Part shown: piece by piece, positions 49,281 to 60,031 of the stretch
Numbering within the stretch: position 1 is the stretch's first letter
How the letters are laid out: each line of letters begins with the position of its first letter
Origin: Lysobacter alkalisoli
GTDB taxonomy: Bacteria > Pseudomonadota > Gammaproteobacteria > Xanthomonadales > Xanthomonadaceae
DNA length: 64,000 bases
Assembly (NCBI RefSeq): GCF_006547045.1
Contig: NZ_CP041242.1
Location: forward strand, 2,986,001 to 3,050,000
Direction of reading: 5' to 3'
The notes under the pieces: generated by a model
Database searches by the model: none
What the model saw: only the letters and a program-made list of their open reading frames with translations
Told to the model about the DNA's origin: nothing
Made by a program: the position numbers and the translations under genes

Positions 49281-49895
49281 TTAATTGTCGCGTCCGGGCA
49301 GCAGGCCCGCTCCCAACAAGCGCTCGACGTAACGTGCGACCTGGTCGATCTCGAGGTTCACCGCGCTGCCGACGCGGGTATGGGCGAAGGCGGTGTTGGC
49401 GACGGTGTGCGGTACCAACGCGACCTCGAAGCCATCACCGTCGACTTCGTTGACGGTCAGGCTGACGCCATCCACGCAGATCGAGCCCTTCTTCGCGATG
49501 TAGCGCAGCAGGTCGGGCGGCGCGGCGAAGCGCCAACGCTGGGCGCGTGCATCCGCGTCGATCGACAGCACCTGGCCGAGGCCGTCGACGTGACCGCTGA
49601 CCAGGTGGCCGCCGAGGCGGTCGGTCGGGCGCATCGCGCGCTCCAGATTGACCGGCGTGCCCGGCTCGAGGTTGCCGAGTGTGGTCAGGGCGAGGGTTTC
49701 GTTGGAGGCGTCCGCGGCGAAGCCGTGCGTGTCGAATGCGACCACGGTCAGGCACACGCCGTTGACGGCGATGCTCTCGCCGAGCCGGACCTGCTCGAAA
49801 GGCAGGCTGCCCGCCTCGATGGCCAGGCGCATGTCGCCGCCGATGGGCTCGGCCGACGCCAGCCGGCCGACACCTTCAATGATGCCGGTGAACAT
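49281..49895 (-). CDS. ribE: Riboflavin synthase alpha chain
   Basis: 204 residues, starting MFTGIIEGVGRLASAEPIGG. Two lumazine-binding repeats: IAVNGVCLTVVAFDTHGFAA with NLERAMRPTDRLGGHLVSGHVDG, and ICVDGVSLTVNEVDGDGFEV with NTAFAHTRVGSAVNLEIDQV. It dismutates lumazine to riboflavin. It is the first gene after the FMN riboswitch, with 212 bases of leader between. Confidence 0.97.
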   Translation of the reverse strand: MFTGIIEGVGRLASAEPIGGDMRLAIEAGSLPFEQVRLGESIAVNGVCLTVVAFDTHGFAADASNETLALTTLGNLEPGTPVNLERAMRPTDRLGGHLVSGHVDGLGQVLSIDADARAQRWRFAAPPDLLRYIAKKGSICVDGVSLTVNEVDGDGFEVALVPHTVANTAFAHTRVGSAVNLEIDQVARYVERLLGAGLLPGRDN

Positions 49896-50043
49896 CAGTG
49901 CGCCTCCATCGCTCGGACATGCCGGATACCCGGACGAAAAGAGGCTCCCGCATCAGTCCCCGCACATGGATGCACGGGCATTTGCGGAAGGAACTGCGAA
50001 CAAGAATCACCGATCATGGATACGTTTCCCGCGGAATTGAGCG

Positions 50044-50066
50044 AAAAACGCCCCAAGGCATGAGGC
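50044..50066 (-). terminator. Possible riboswitch expression-platform terminator
   Basis: Minus-strand GCCTC-ATGCCTT-GGGGC with a G-U pair, then GTTTTT, about 40 bases after the aptamer. The stem is short, so this is a tentative attenuator. The 144-base remainder to ribE has no other structure I recognise. Confidence 0.4.
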
Positions 50067-50107
50067 AGGCACGCGCAGGCGGATCACCGCTGCGTCGGGC
50101 GATGCCG

Positions 50108-50313
50108 TCTTCTTTCATCCGGACTGTGGGCCGTTCCGGCGAACCGGAACCGGTTCGTCGAAAACAGGCTGGACCGTCGGCTCCGGCATTCGACCGGATC
50201 TGCTGACCTTCCCGGCTTGCATCGAACATGCCGGGAAGCGCTCGCGGGCTCGCACGGCATCCGAATCGAATGCCGCGCCTACCGCCGGTGGGGAATTCCA
50301 CCCCGCCCTGAAG
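50108..50313 (-). promoter_or_regulatory. FMN riboswitch (RFN element)
   Basis: The minus strand has all conserved pieces in order: TTCAGGGCGGGGTGGAATTC with CCCCACCGGCGGTA, AGCCCGCGAGCG, GGTCAGCAGATCCGGT, CCGGAGCCGACGGT, and CAGTCCGGATGAAAGAAG. Between the last two lies a variable extra stem (AACCGGTTCCGGTT-rich). On binding FMN it should shut off ribE-ribB-ribH(-nusB-thiL). ribD is not under this element; it is transcribed separately with nrdR. Confidence 0.96.
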
Positions 50314-50528
50314 ACGTCGTTGGTATTACCAGCCAAGCCCAGCGGACCTGCCGGCGCGGGGATTCTAGCACCCGGGCCATGGCCGCGCCGGGGATGCAGC
50401 GTTCCACCGGCCGAAGCGGCGTAAGGCGCGATGAGGCCTTCTCATAAAGGTGGTTCTTCTCCCGATCAGGGGGAGAGAGCGCCGGGTCCACTGGATGACC
50501 GGGGCGCCGGGGGCGAAGGCCCTTGGAT

Positions 50529-50754
50529 GCGAATGTCCCCCGGCACCGGCCAGGGCCGGCGCCTCCTCCTTGATTTCGCACCCAAGGGCCTTCACCCCCG
50601 GCGTTCGGACATGACCGGTGGCTCCAGATGCGGAATGCCGGGGAGGACTACTTCGCGTTCCAGCGTGACCGCGCGATCCGACGTGGCCTGCCGGCCTTGA
50701 TGGCGAAATCAAGGAGGAGGCCGCCGCCACGGGCGGCGGCCGGGGGACATTCGC
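50529..50754. repeat. Inverted pair of about 51-bp elements in a 613-base gene-free gap
   Basis: Arm 1 (50529-50579) begins GCGAATGTCCCCCGG and ends CTCCTCCTTGATTTCGC; arm 2 (50703-50754) is its inverted copy, differing mainly in the GC-rich middle. Each arm has its own inner hairpin. CCTGCCGGCCTTGATGGCGA (50687-50706) is in turn mirrored at 50751-50770 (TCGCCGTCAAGGCCGGCAGG). The gap from 50314 to 50926 shows no coding pattern; AAGGCCCTTGG-type and AAGGGCCTTCACCCCCG segments give further short inverted repeats. Confidence 0.8.
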
Positions 50755-50926
50755 CGTCAAGGCCGGCAGGTCGCGTCGGGACAGCCAAGTAGCGGCGAGA
50801 ACCGGCAATCGAACACAAGCGGCAGCGCCCACGCCTTCGCTGAAGGCGAACTCTTCCCCTCGCTTAGGAGAAGGCTTACGCAGCTCCTGCAGAGTATTTT
50901 CCGCGAGGCATGGCGGAAAGCCGAAG

Positions 50927-51709
50927 CTACGGCTTGCGTCGCAGATGCAGGAACAGCGGCCACTGGATCGGGCGGACCTCGTCGGGATCGCCCCAGGCGG
51001 CCGCCAGCGCCGGGGCGTGACGGGCAACCGGATCGTCGCCGGTTTCCGCCAGGCAGCGGGCGCTGGCGGACTGGCTGGCGAGATAGCGCAGGAAACGGGC
51101 CAGCGACCATTCGACTTCCAGCCACGACTCCGATGCCGGCAGCGGCGAAGCGACCATGGGAAAGGGCCAGTCGAAACCGGCGTAGCGGGCATCGATATCG
51201 GCGCGCTCGGGCGGCCAGTGAGGTTCGATCTGGCGGCGGAACGCGGCAACCGCGTCGATCATGCCCTCCGGCGGCAGAAAGTCGGCATAACCCCATGCCG
51301 CGAGCATCCCGCCCGCCGCTAGCACCCGCTCGCATTCGGCGAAGAAACGCGGCCGGTCGAACCAATGCAGCGCCTGCGCGACGGCGACCATCTGCACGCT
51401 GGCATCGGGCAGTGCGGTGCGCTCACCCGGCTCGACCGCGAGACTGACCGATCCCCCGCCCGGCCAGGCCCAATGCCGCGCCAGCTGCTCGGCGCTGGGT
51501 TCGGTGGCGTGGACGTGGGCGAAGCGGGCGGCGAGTCCACGGGTGGCCTGGCCGCTGCCGCACCCAGGCTCCCACACCCGGGCATCGGCCGGGATGAGCC
51601 CGGCCAGGGCATCGAACAGCGCGTCGGGGTATTCGGGCCGGGCTGCAGCGTAGCTGTCGGCGACACCGGAGAAGTGGTCCTTGAACCGTTCCGATGCCAT
51701 GCCGGTCAA
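50927..51709 (-). CDS. Class I SAM-dependent methyltransferase
   Basis: 260 residues from ATG 51709, overlapping the ribD stop (ATGA); ATG 51700 (MASERFKDHFSGVADSYAAA) is also possible. SAM site: VWEPGCGSGQATRGLAARFA (motif I), VHATEPSAEQL, ALPDASVQMVAVAQALHWFD (motif II/III). It resembles the DUF4942/trans-aconitate-type small-molecule methyltransferases common in proteobacteria. The substrate is unknown; the coupling to ribD is translational and need not mean a role in riboflavin synthesis. Confidence 0.85.
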   Translation of the reverse strand: MTGMASERFKDHFSGVADSYAAARPEYPDALFDALAGLIPADARVWEPGCGSGQATRGLAARFAHVHATEPSAEQLARHWAWPGGGSVSLAVEPGERTALPDASVQMVAVAQALHWFDRPRFFAECERVLAAGGMLAAWGYADFLPPEGMIDAVAAFRRQIEPHWPPERADIDARYAGFDWPFPMVASPLPASESWLEVEWSLARFLRYLASQSASARCLAETGDDPVARHAPALAAAWGDPDEVRPIQWPLFLHLRRKP

Positions 51710-52815
51710 CCTGCTGAAGGCCTCAGCAGCAGCCTCGTGTCGGCGCCGAGCTGTCGGGATTCGACCAGCGACAGGTCCAGGCGTTCGGCCATGCTGTTGA
51801 TCTCAAGACCGTCGAACAGAGGCCGCGCCCGGGCGCCGAGCACGATCGGGGCGACGTACAGCAGCAGCTCGTCCACCAGGCCGGCTTGCAGAAAGGCGCC
51901 GGCGAGGGTCGCGCCAGCCTCGAGCTGGACTTCGTTGACCTGGTGGCGCTCGGCCAGCAGGCGCAGCACCGCGTTCAGGTCGAAACGGCCGCCCGGCGCC
52001 GGCACTGAAGCCACCTGTGCGCTCAGCCCCCGCGGGGGCTTCGCGTCCGGGGCATGGATATAAAGGGTCGGCGCATCGCCCTCGCGCACACGGCCACGAC
52101 CGACCGTGGCCAGGCCCGGATCAAGGACGACCCGCAGCGGCGGCACGAACGGCGTGTCGTCGCCCAGGCGTACGGTCAACTGCGGGTCGTCGGCCAGCAC
52201 GGTGCCGGCACCGGTCAGGATCGCGCCACTGCATGCGCGCCAGTGCTGCACGTCCAGCCGCGAGGCCTCGCCACTGATCCACTTCGACTCGCCATTGGCC
52301 AGCGCGGTGCGGCCGTCGAGGCTGGTGGCGAGCTTGACCCTCACCCACGGCCGGCCGCGCTCGATCCGTGACAGGTAACCGCGGTTGAGCTGGCGTGCCT
52401 GCGTTTCCACCAGCCCGCATTCGACCGCGATGCCGGCTGCGCGCAGGCGCTCGAAGCCCTGCCCGGCCACCTGCGGGAACGGGTCGCGCATCGCCGCCAC
52501 CACCCGCGACACACCGGCTGCGACCAGCGCGTCCGCACACGGGCCGGTGCGGCCTGTATGCGCGCACGGCTCCAGAGTCACGTAGGCGGTGGCGCCGCGC
52601 GCGCGCTCACCGGCCGCCTGCAGGGCGTGGATCTCGGCGTGCGGCTCGCCGGCGCGTTGATGCCAACCCTCGCCGACGACCTCCTCGCCGTGTGCGATCA
52701 CACAGCCGACCATCGGATTCGGCTTGGTGGTGTATGCGGCGCGCCCGGCCAGGCGCAGGGCATGCGCCATGAACAGGTGATCGAGCGAGGAGAAGGAAAA
52801 TGGGGTCAGAGTCAT
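51706..52815 (-). CDS. ribD: Bifunctional riboflavin deaminase / reductase RibD
   Basis: 369 residues from ATG 52815, but the natural start may be ATG 52770 ([20 protein letters not shown]). Deaminase domain: [52 protein letters not shown] (zinc ligands). Reductase domain: [35 protein letters not shown] and [20 protein letters not shown]. The first seven codons of the longer form (MTLTPFS) come from the palindromic repeat at 52795-52881, which also provides the ATGA overlap with nrdR. Confidence 0.96.
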   Translation of the reverse strand: MTLTPFSFSSLDHLFMAHALRLAGRAAYTTKPNPMVGCVIAHGEEVVGEGWHQRAGEPHAEIHALQAAGERARGATAYVTLEPCAHTGRTGPCADALVAAGVSRVVAAMRDPFPQVAGQGFERLRAAGIAVECGLVETQARQLNRGYLSRIERGRPWVRVKLATSLDGRTALANGESKWISGEASRLDVQHWRACSGAILTGAGTVLADDPQLTVRLGDDTPFVPPLRVVLDPGLATVGRGRVREGDAPTLYIHAPDAKPPRGLSAQVASVPAPGGRFDLNAVLRLLAERHQVNEVQLEAGATLAGAFLQAGLVDELLLYVAPIVLGARARPLFDGLEINSMAERLDLSLVESRQLGADTRLLLRPSAG

Positions 52816-52881
52816 TTTTTCCTGCTGCCGCCGGTGCGCTGTGTCCGCGGGGGAAAAAATGACTCTGACCCCACTTTTTCC
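52795..52881. repeat. GGGGTCAGAGTCATTTTTT palindromic repeat at the nrdR-ribD junction
   Basis: Left arm 52795-52822 and right arm 52852-52881 are inverted copies (TGGGGTCAGAGTCATTTTTT and complement) around a CTGCTGCCGCCGGTGCGC centre. It codes the last 23 residues of NrdR (from [10 protein letters not shown]) and the first seven of RibD. This type of element occurs in many gammaproteobacteria and resembles REP elements moved by REP-associated tyrosine transposases; no transposase is in the window. Confidence 0.88.
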
Positions 52882-53363
52882 CCCAGTAGCGGCAATTGAC
52901 CTTCCGCAGCATGGTCGCTTTCGAGCCGGTCGAGCTCCTCACGGAAGTCGGCCACATCCTCGAACGCGCGGTACACCGAGGCGAAGCGCACGTAGGCGAC
53001 ATGATCGAGCTTGCGCAGCTCGGCCATCACGAACTCGCCCACGCGCAGCGACGCCAACTCGCGCTCGGTGGTCATCCGCAACTGGTGCACGACCGCGCGC
53101 ACCGCCGCTTCGATCTGTTCCTCCGATACCGGCCGCTTCTGCAGCGCGCGGTCGAAGCCGGCACGCAGCTTGCGGGCATCGAAGGCTTCGCGGCGGCCGT
53201 CGCTCTTGATGATCGCCGGCAGCTTGAGCTCGACGGTCTCGAGCGTCGAGAAACGCTCCCCGCAAGCCTCACAGACGCGGCGACGGCGGATCGTCGCACC
53301 GTCGTCGGACACGCGCGAGTCGATCACGCGGGTGTCGGTGTGCTGACAGAAGGGACAATGCAT
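52812..53363 (-). CDS. nrdR: Ribonucleotide reductase transcriptional repressor NrdR
   Basis: 183 residues; E. coli NrdR has 149. Zinc ribbon [17 protein letters not shown] with [10 protein letters not shown], then the ATP-cone: [40 protein letters not shown] and [17 protein letters not shown]. It represses nrd operons in response to ATP/dATP. The natural part ends near [10 protein letters not shown] (residue 160); the remaining 23 residues are encoded by the palindromic repeat. The end overlaps the annotated ribD start. Confidence 0.95.
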   Translation of the reverse strand: MHCPFCQHTDTRVIDSRVSDDGATIRRRRVCEACGERFSTLETVELKLPAIIKSDGRREAFDARKLRAGFDRALQKRPVSEEQIEAAVRAVVHQLRMTTERELASLRVGEFVMAELRKLDHVAYVRFASVYRAFEDVADFREELDRLESDHAAEGQLPLLGEKVGSESFFPPRTQRTGGSRKK

Positions 53364-53445
53364 GGAGTGCCTGGCTGGGGGAGAACGTCATGCCGTAGTC
53401 ACGGCCGCGTCGCAACGGTACCCGAGAAGGGGCAGGCCGGCAAAA

Positions 53446-53870
53446 TCAGGCGCGACGCCAGTGCCACAGCAGCGCGGTCGGCAGCAGCAGTGGCGGCCCC
53501 AGCAGCAGCAGCGACAGCGCCTCACCGTCCTGGGTCAGAGCCAACCACGAGGCCAACGCAACCACCGGCAACGTGGTCAGCACCCCGGCCAGCAGGAGCC
53601 ACCACCAGACCGATGCCGTACCGCGCAGGCCGCTTTTGCCCTGCATCAGGAAAGCGGCACTGAGCCAGAGCCAGGCCAGCGCACCGGCCAACCCGGCCAG
53701 ACCCCAGCCCGACAGCACGATTCGCACCGGCAAGGTGCCGCGGCCCGGTTCAACCAACCCCGCGTACACCCCAAGCAGGGCCACTGCGCCACCGAACAGC
53801 AACCCGGGCAAACCAGCCAGCAGCGCCAGCGCGGCATACAGCAGGCGCTGGCGCGTGTCTTCGTCTTCCA

Positions 53871-53871
<1 letters not shown>
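53446..53871 (-). CDS. Small integral membrane protein of unknown function
   Basis: 141 residues from ATG 53871 (MEDEDTRQRLLYAALALLAG), which overlaps the glyA stop (TGATG), so it is translated with glyA. Four hydrophobic segments: LLYAALALLAGLPGLLFGGA, RIVLSGWGLAGLAGALAWLW, VWWWLLLAGVLTTLPVVALA and LSLLLLGPPLLLPTALLW. No known domain recognised. nrdR follows after 82 bases. Confidence 0.75.
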
Positions 53872-55139
<1,268 letters not shown>

Positions 55140-55200
55140 CGGCTCTCCGGGTGTCTGGATGGCGGGGGCGGAAGCCCCGGAGTTTACGCGAACATCCATG

Positions 55201-55260
55201 CTCCTTGAGAACCTGCTCCTTGAGAACATGCTCCTCGAGAACACGTTCCTTGAGAAGCGG
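55201..55260. repeat. Tandem repeat, four copies of a 15-bp unit, glyA leader
   Basis: CTCCTTGAGAACCTG, CTCCTTGAGAACATG, CTCCTCGAGAACACG and TTCCTTGAGAAGCGG follow each other without gaps, 61 bases before glyA. The gap between glyA and ettA (55140-55490, 351 bases) holds this repeat and presumably both divergent promoters; no other gene is evident. Confidence 0.9.
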
Positions 55261-55490
55261 CCGGGCCGGCCTTTCCGGGCCAGGCGCCTGTGCTCGGCCG
55301 AAGGCAAGCCGTCCACGGCTTGCGGAAACCCCCGGGAAGGATCGGTATCTCCCTGAATCCCGGCGCTGTTCCGGGTGGCGTCGGCCTGTTCCATACGGGA
55401 TAATTCGCGGTCAACCATCCATACCCCAGCGGCCCTGCCCTCGCAGACGGCCGCCGTCCGCCTGCGGTGCGCAGGAGTCCAGGAGCCGCA

Positions 55491-57158
<1,668 letters not shown>

Positions 57159-57159
57159 C

Positions 57160-57316
57160 GATCTGGCCCGTGGCCGCGCCGTGGCCACGGCCTTGCCAGA
57201 TCGTCATCCCCGCGAAGGCGGGGATCCATGGACGTTGGTTTCTCTCCGCAAGCCAATGTCAAAGTAAAAAAACCAAATCCTGAAGTCCATGGGTCCCCGC
57301 CTTCGCGGGGATGACG
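57160..57316. repeat. ettA-pyrF gap: GC hairpin plus CGTCATCCC-family inverted repeat, copy 2
   Basis: GATCTGGC (57160-57167) pairs with GCCAGATC (57195-57202) around a GTGGCC-rich inner stem, just after ettA; it may end the ettA transcript. It runs directly into the inverted repeat with arms CGTCATCCCCGCGAAGGCGG (57203 on) and CCGCCTTCGCGGGGATGACG (ending 57316), with an AT-rich centre. pyrF starts 22 bases later. Confidence 0.8.
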
Positions 57317-57338
57317 CGTCAGGGGTCGAGGTATCCGC

Positions 57339-58166
57339 ATGAATTTCGTCACCGCCCTGAAAACCCGCTGGCAACAGGCCAACACCCTGGTCTGCGTCGG
57401 CCTCGATCCGGAACCGGCGAGGTTCCCGGCGAAGTTCGCCGACGATCCGGACGCGGCATTCAACTTCTGCCGCGACATCGTCGATGCCACCGCGGAGTAT
57501 GTCTGCGCGTTCAAGCCGCAGATCGCCCACTTCGCCGCGCTTGGCGCCGAGGACGCGCTGACACGCCTGGTCGCGCACATCCATGCCGCCCACCCCGGCA
57601 TCCCGGTGATTCTCGATTCCAAGCGTGGCGACATCGGCAGCACCGCGAAGCACTACGCCAGCGAGGCATTCGACCGCTACGCCGCCGACGCGGTGACGGT
57701 GAACCCCTACCTCGGCCGCGACTCGGTGCAGCCCTTCCTCGACCACGCCGACAAGGGCGTGGTGATCCTTTGCCGCACCTCGAACCCGGGTGCCAGCGAC
57801 CTCCAGGACCTGGTCGTGTCCGATAACGGCCGCGATGCCCGCCCGCTGTATCAACACGTCGCCGAAAAGATCGCCCGCGACTGGAACGCGAACGGCAACT
57901 GCGCGCTGGTGGTCGGCGCGACCTGGCCGGAGCAGTTGAAGCAAGTACGCGCGATCGTCGGCGACCTGCCGTTCCTGGTGCCGGGCGTCGGCGCACAGGG
58001 CGGCGATGTCGAGGCCGTGGTGAGGAACGCGAAGACCGCCGATGGCACCGGTCTGGTCGTCAGCAGTTCGCGCGCGGTGCTGCATGCCTCGGATGGCGAC
58101 GACTACGCCGAAGCGGCCGCGACCGCGGCGCGTACCTTGCGCGACGAGATCAACCGCTACCGGTAA
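57339..58166 (+). CDS. pyrF: Orotidine 5'-phosphate decarboxylase, type 2
   Basis: 275 residues. Belongs to the longer type 2 family: LVCVGLDPEPARFPAKFADD at the start, FKPQIAHFAALG, VILDSKRGDIGSTAKHYASE (catalytic Lys and Asp) and PFLVPGVGAQGGDVEAVVRN at the phosphate site. Last step of UMP synthesis. Confidence 0.96.
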   Translation: MNFVTALKTRWQQANTLVCVGLDPEPARFPAKFADDPDAAFNFCRDIVDATAEYVCAFKPQIAHFAALGAEDALTRLVAHIHAAHPGIPVILDSKRGDIGSTAKHYASEAFDRYAADAVTVNPYLGRDSVQPFLDHADKGVVILCRTSNPGASDLQDLVVSDNGRDARPLYQHVAEKIARDWNANGNCALVVGATWPEQLKQVRAIVGDLPFLVPGVGAQGGDVEAVVRNAKTADGTGLVVSSSRAVLHASDGDDYAEAAATAARTLRDEINRYR

Positions 58167-58196
58167 TCGGGAGCAGCGCGCCGGCAACCGGGCGGA

Positions 58197-59069
58197 TCAG
58201 AGCGAACGGATGCACGCCCGAGCTGCCGCCAGCGGGAAACGGGCCCATATCGCCGCGAACACGAACCCGCGCATCAAGACCCCGCGCCGCCCGGCCTCGA
58301 ATTTGCGGAAGTAGCGCCACAAGCCACGATGCTTGTGCCATTCGACGAACAGCGGGCGCCGGCGGCTGGATACCCCGCGAACGTGCAACACCCGCACACG
58401 GTTGGCGACCGCCACCCGTGCCCCGGCCTCGCGCGCGCGCCGGCACAGGTCGAGGTCTTCGGCATGCAGGCGGTAGCCTTCGTCGAAGCCGCCAATCCGC
58501 TCGAACAGCGCGCGCGGCATCAGCATCAGCGCGCCCGACACTGCGTTGACCGGCTGCAGTTCCTGCGCATCGTCCGGCGGCACCGCCATGGCCGACGCCC
58601 GACCGGGACGCAACATGCCGGACAGCATCGCGCCGAAATCGGGATCGCGCCGTCGCGCAGCGGCATCACGATGGCCGTCCTCGCCGACCAGGTCGGCCCC
58701 CAGCAGGCAATCGCCACCACCGGCCAGCGCATGCAGCCGCGACAGCGCCTCCGGCTCGAGCAGGCAATCGGGATTGACGAAGGCCAGCCACGGCGCCGCG
58801 CTGTCGGCCGCCCCCTGGTTGCAAGCCACCGCGAAGCCGGGATTGTCCGGATTGGCGATGAAGCGCACCCGCAGGTCGCTGGCAGCATGGCGCTGGACGA
58901 TCTCGACGGTGTCGTCGCCGGAAGCGTTGTCGACCACCCGGATCTCGGCCACGCCGGTACTGGCGCGCAGGCGCTGCAGGCAGTTGTCGATGGTTTCGGC
59001 GCTGCAGTGGCTGACCACGATTGCGGTGATGCCTGCGGCGATGCCGTCCACCCCGTGTCCGCGATTCAT
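58197..59069 (-). CDS. Family 2 glycosyltransferase (rhamnosyltransferase-like)
   Basis: 290 residues. GT-A fold: ITAIVVSHCSAETIDNCLQR, IRVVDNASGDDTVEIVQRHA, NPGFAVACNQGAADSAAPWL, AFVNPDCLLEPEALSRLHAL (the NPD metal motif) and GFDEGYRLHAEDLDLCRRAR (acceptor ED motif). The basic C-terminus (WHKHRGLWRYFRKFEAGRRG) may touch the membrane. Its ATG overlaps the stop of the preceding glycosyltransferase. It is the last gene of the run xpsL-M-N-D-GT-GT. Probable role in cell-surface polysaccharide; acceptor unknown. Confidence 0.88.
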   Translation of the reverse strand: MNRGHGVDGIAAGITAIVVSHCSAETIDNCLQRLRASTGVAEIRVVDNASGDDTVEIVQRHAASDLRVRFIANPDNPGFAVACNQGAADSAAPWLAFVNPDCLLEPEALSRLHALAGGGDCLLGADLVGEDGHRDAAARRRDPDFGAMLSGMLRPGRASAMAVPPDDAQELQPVNAVSGALMLMPRALFERIGGFDEGYRLHAEDLDLCRRAREAGARVAVANRVRVLHVRGVSSRRRPLFVEWHKHRGLWRYFRKFEAGRRGVLMRGFVFAAIWARFPLAAARACIRSL

Positions 59070-60028
59070 CGCCGGTCCTCTTCGTCAGCGGCGGCGTCCG
59101 CTGTGCTCGATGCAGCTGTGCTCGATGCAGCTGTGCTCGATGCAGCTGTACCCGGCGCCCCGGAGCCGGTTTCGTCGCGATCCCGGAACAGGTCGCGTTG
59201 CGGATCGGGCCGACCGATCCCGGCCAGCAGCGCACCCAGGCGGGCGCGCGGTTCGCGCAGCGGGTCGTGCATCAGGAAATTCGCCAGCCGCGGGTGCCAG
59301 TCCGGCCAGCGTACCGCCAACCGTTCCATGTCGCCCTCGAACGGCACTCCTTCGACCGTACGGGCGACGTAGGCGGTGTCGCAGAGCACGTTGCGCCAGC
59401 CCAGGCCGGCCAGTCGCAGCGACAGGTCGATCAGGGCGGCATACCAGGAGCCGTAACTGGTGGCATCCAGCCCTCCGGCCCTGAGCCGCGCACTGCCGCG
59501 GATCAGCACCGCATGCGAAACGCCGGCCGGCAATTCCGGACACAACCCCGGCATCGCCGCGGTGGCACGTGCGAGGGGCTGGAGGTCATCGGGCAGCGGC
59601 GCGATCTCGCCGATCCGCGGCCATGCCGCGGCCTCGCCGGCATTGCACCAGGGTGTGGCAGTGGCGATGGCGCCATCGGCGCCCAGACAGGCGGCAAGGC
59701 GGTCCAGCCAGCCATGCGCCGGCACCGCGTCCGGCGCCAGCACGACGACATCGGCGTCCCCGCAGGCGGCCAACGCCTGGTCGAGATGGGCGACTTCGCC
59801 GATGCCGCGCTCGCGCCGGCTGTAGTCGGCCTGCAGCGAGGTTGCCGCGATCCAGCGTTCGATGATCGCGTAGCCGCGCGGTCCTACCCGCGCATCGTCG
59901 GCCAACCAGACCCGGGTCCCGGGCGGCGTGGACGCCTCCAATGCGCCGAGGCAGGCGTCGAGCGCGGCATCGTCAGTGCCGACCGGGATTACGACGATCG
60001 GCAGTTCAGCCGGCGGCCGGGCCATCAC
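59066..60028 (-). CDS. Family 2 glycosyltransferase-like protein with repeat-expanded C-terminus
   Basis: 320 residues starting MMARPPAELPIVVIPVGTDD. The N-terminal half follows the GT-A pattern (ALDACLGALEASTPPGTRVW, LADDARVGPRGYAIIERWI, DADVVVLAPDAVPAHGWLDR). The nucleotide-sugar DxD motif is replaced by LAPDA. The C-terminal part has KYF-less SYGSWYAALIDLSLRLAGLG-type sequence. The tail has three copies of an AASST pentapeptide from a 15-bp tandem repeat, then DAAADEEDRR. It starts 3 bases after the xpsD stop. Confidence 0.75.
   Translation of the reverse strand: MMARPPAELPIVVIPVGTDDAALDACLGALEASTPPGTRVWLADDARVGPRGYAIIERWIAATSLQADYSRRERGIGEVAHLDQALAACGDADVVVLAPDAVPAHGWLDRLAACLGADGAIATATPWCNAGEAAAWPRIGEIAPLPDDLQPLARATAAMPGLCPELPAGVSHAVLIRGSARLRAGGLDATSYGSWYAALIDLSLRLAGLGWRNVLCDTAYVARTVEGVPFEGDMERLAVRWPDWHPRLANFLMHDPLREPRARLGALLAGIGRPDPQRDLFRDRDETGSGAPGTAASSTAASSTAASSTADAAADEEDRR
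59101..59145. repeat. Tandem repeat, three identical copies of a 15-bp unit, in a glycosyltransferase gene
   Basis: CTGTGCTCGATGCAG occurs three times without change. In the minus-strand gene it codes repeated Ala-Ala-Ser-Ser-Thr. The unit is a multiple of three, so copy-number change keeps the frame. Confidence 0.95.
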
Positions 60029-60031
60029 GCC

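Noticed and set aside
48213-50063. 616-residue plus-strand open frame over the riboflavin genes
   Set aside because: Antisense to ribB and ribE, both of which have complete family motifs.
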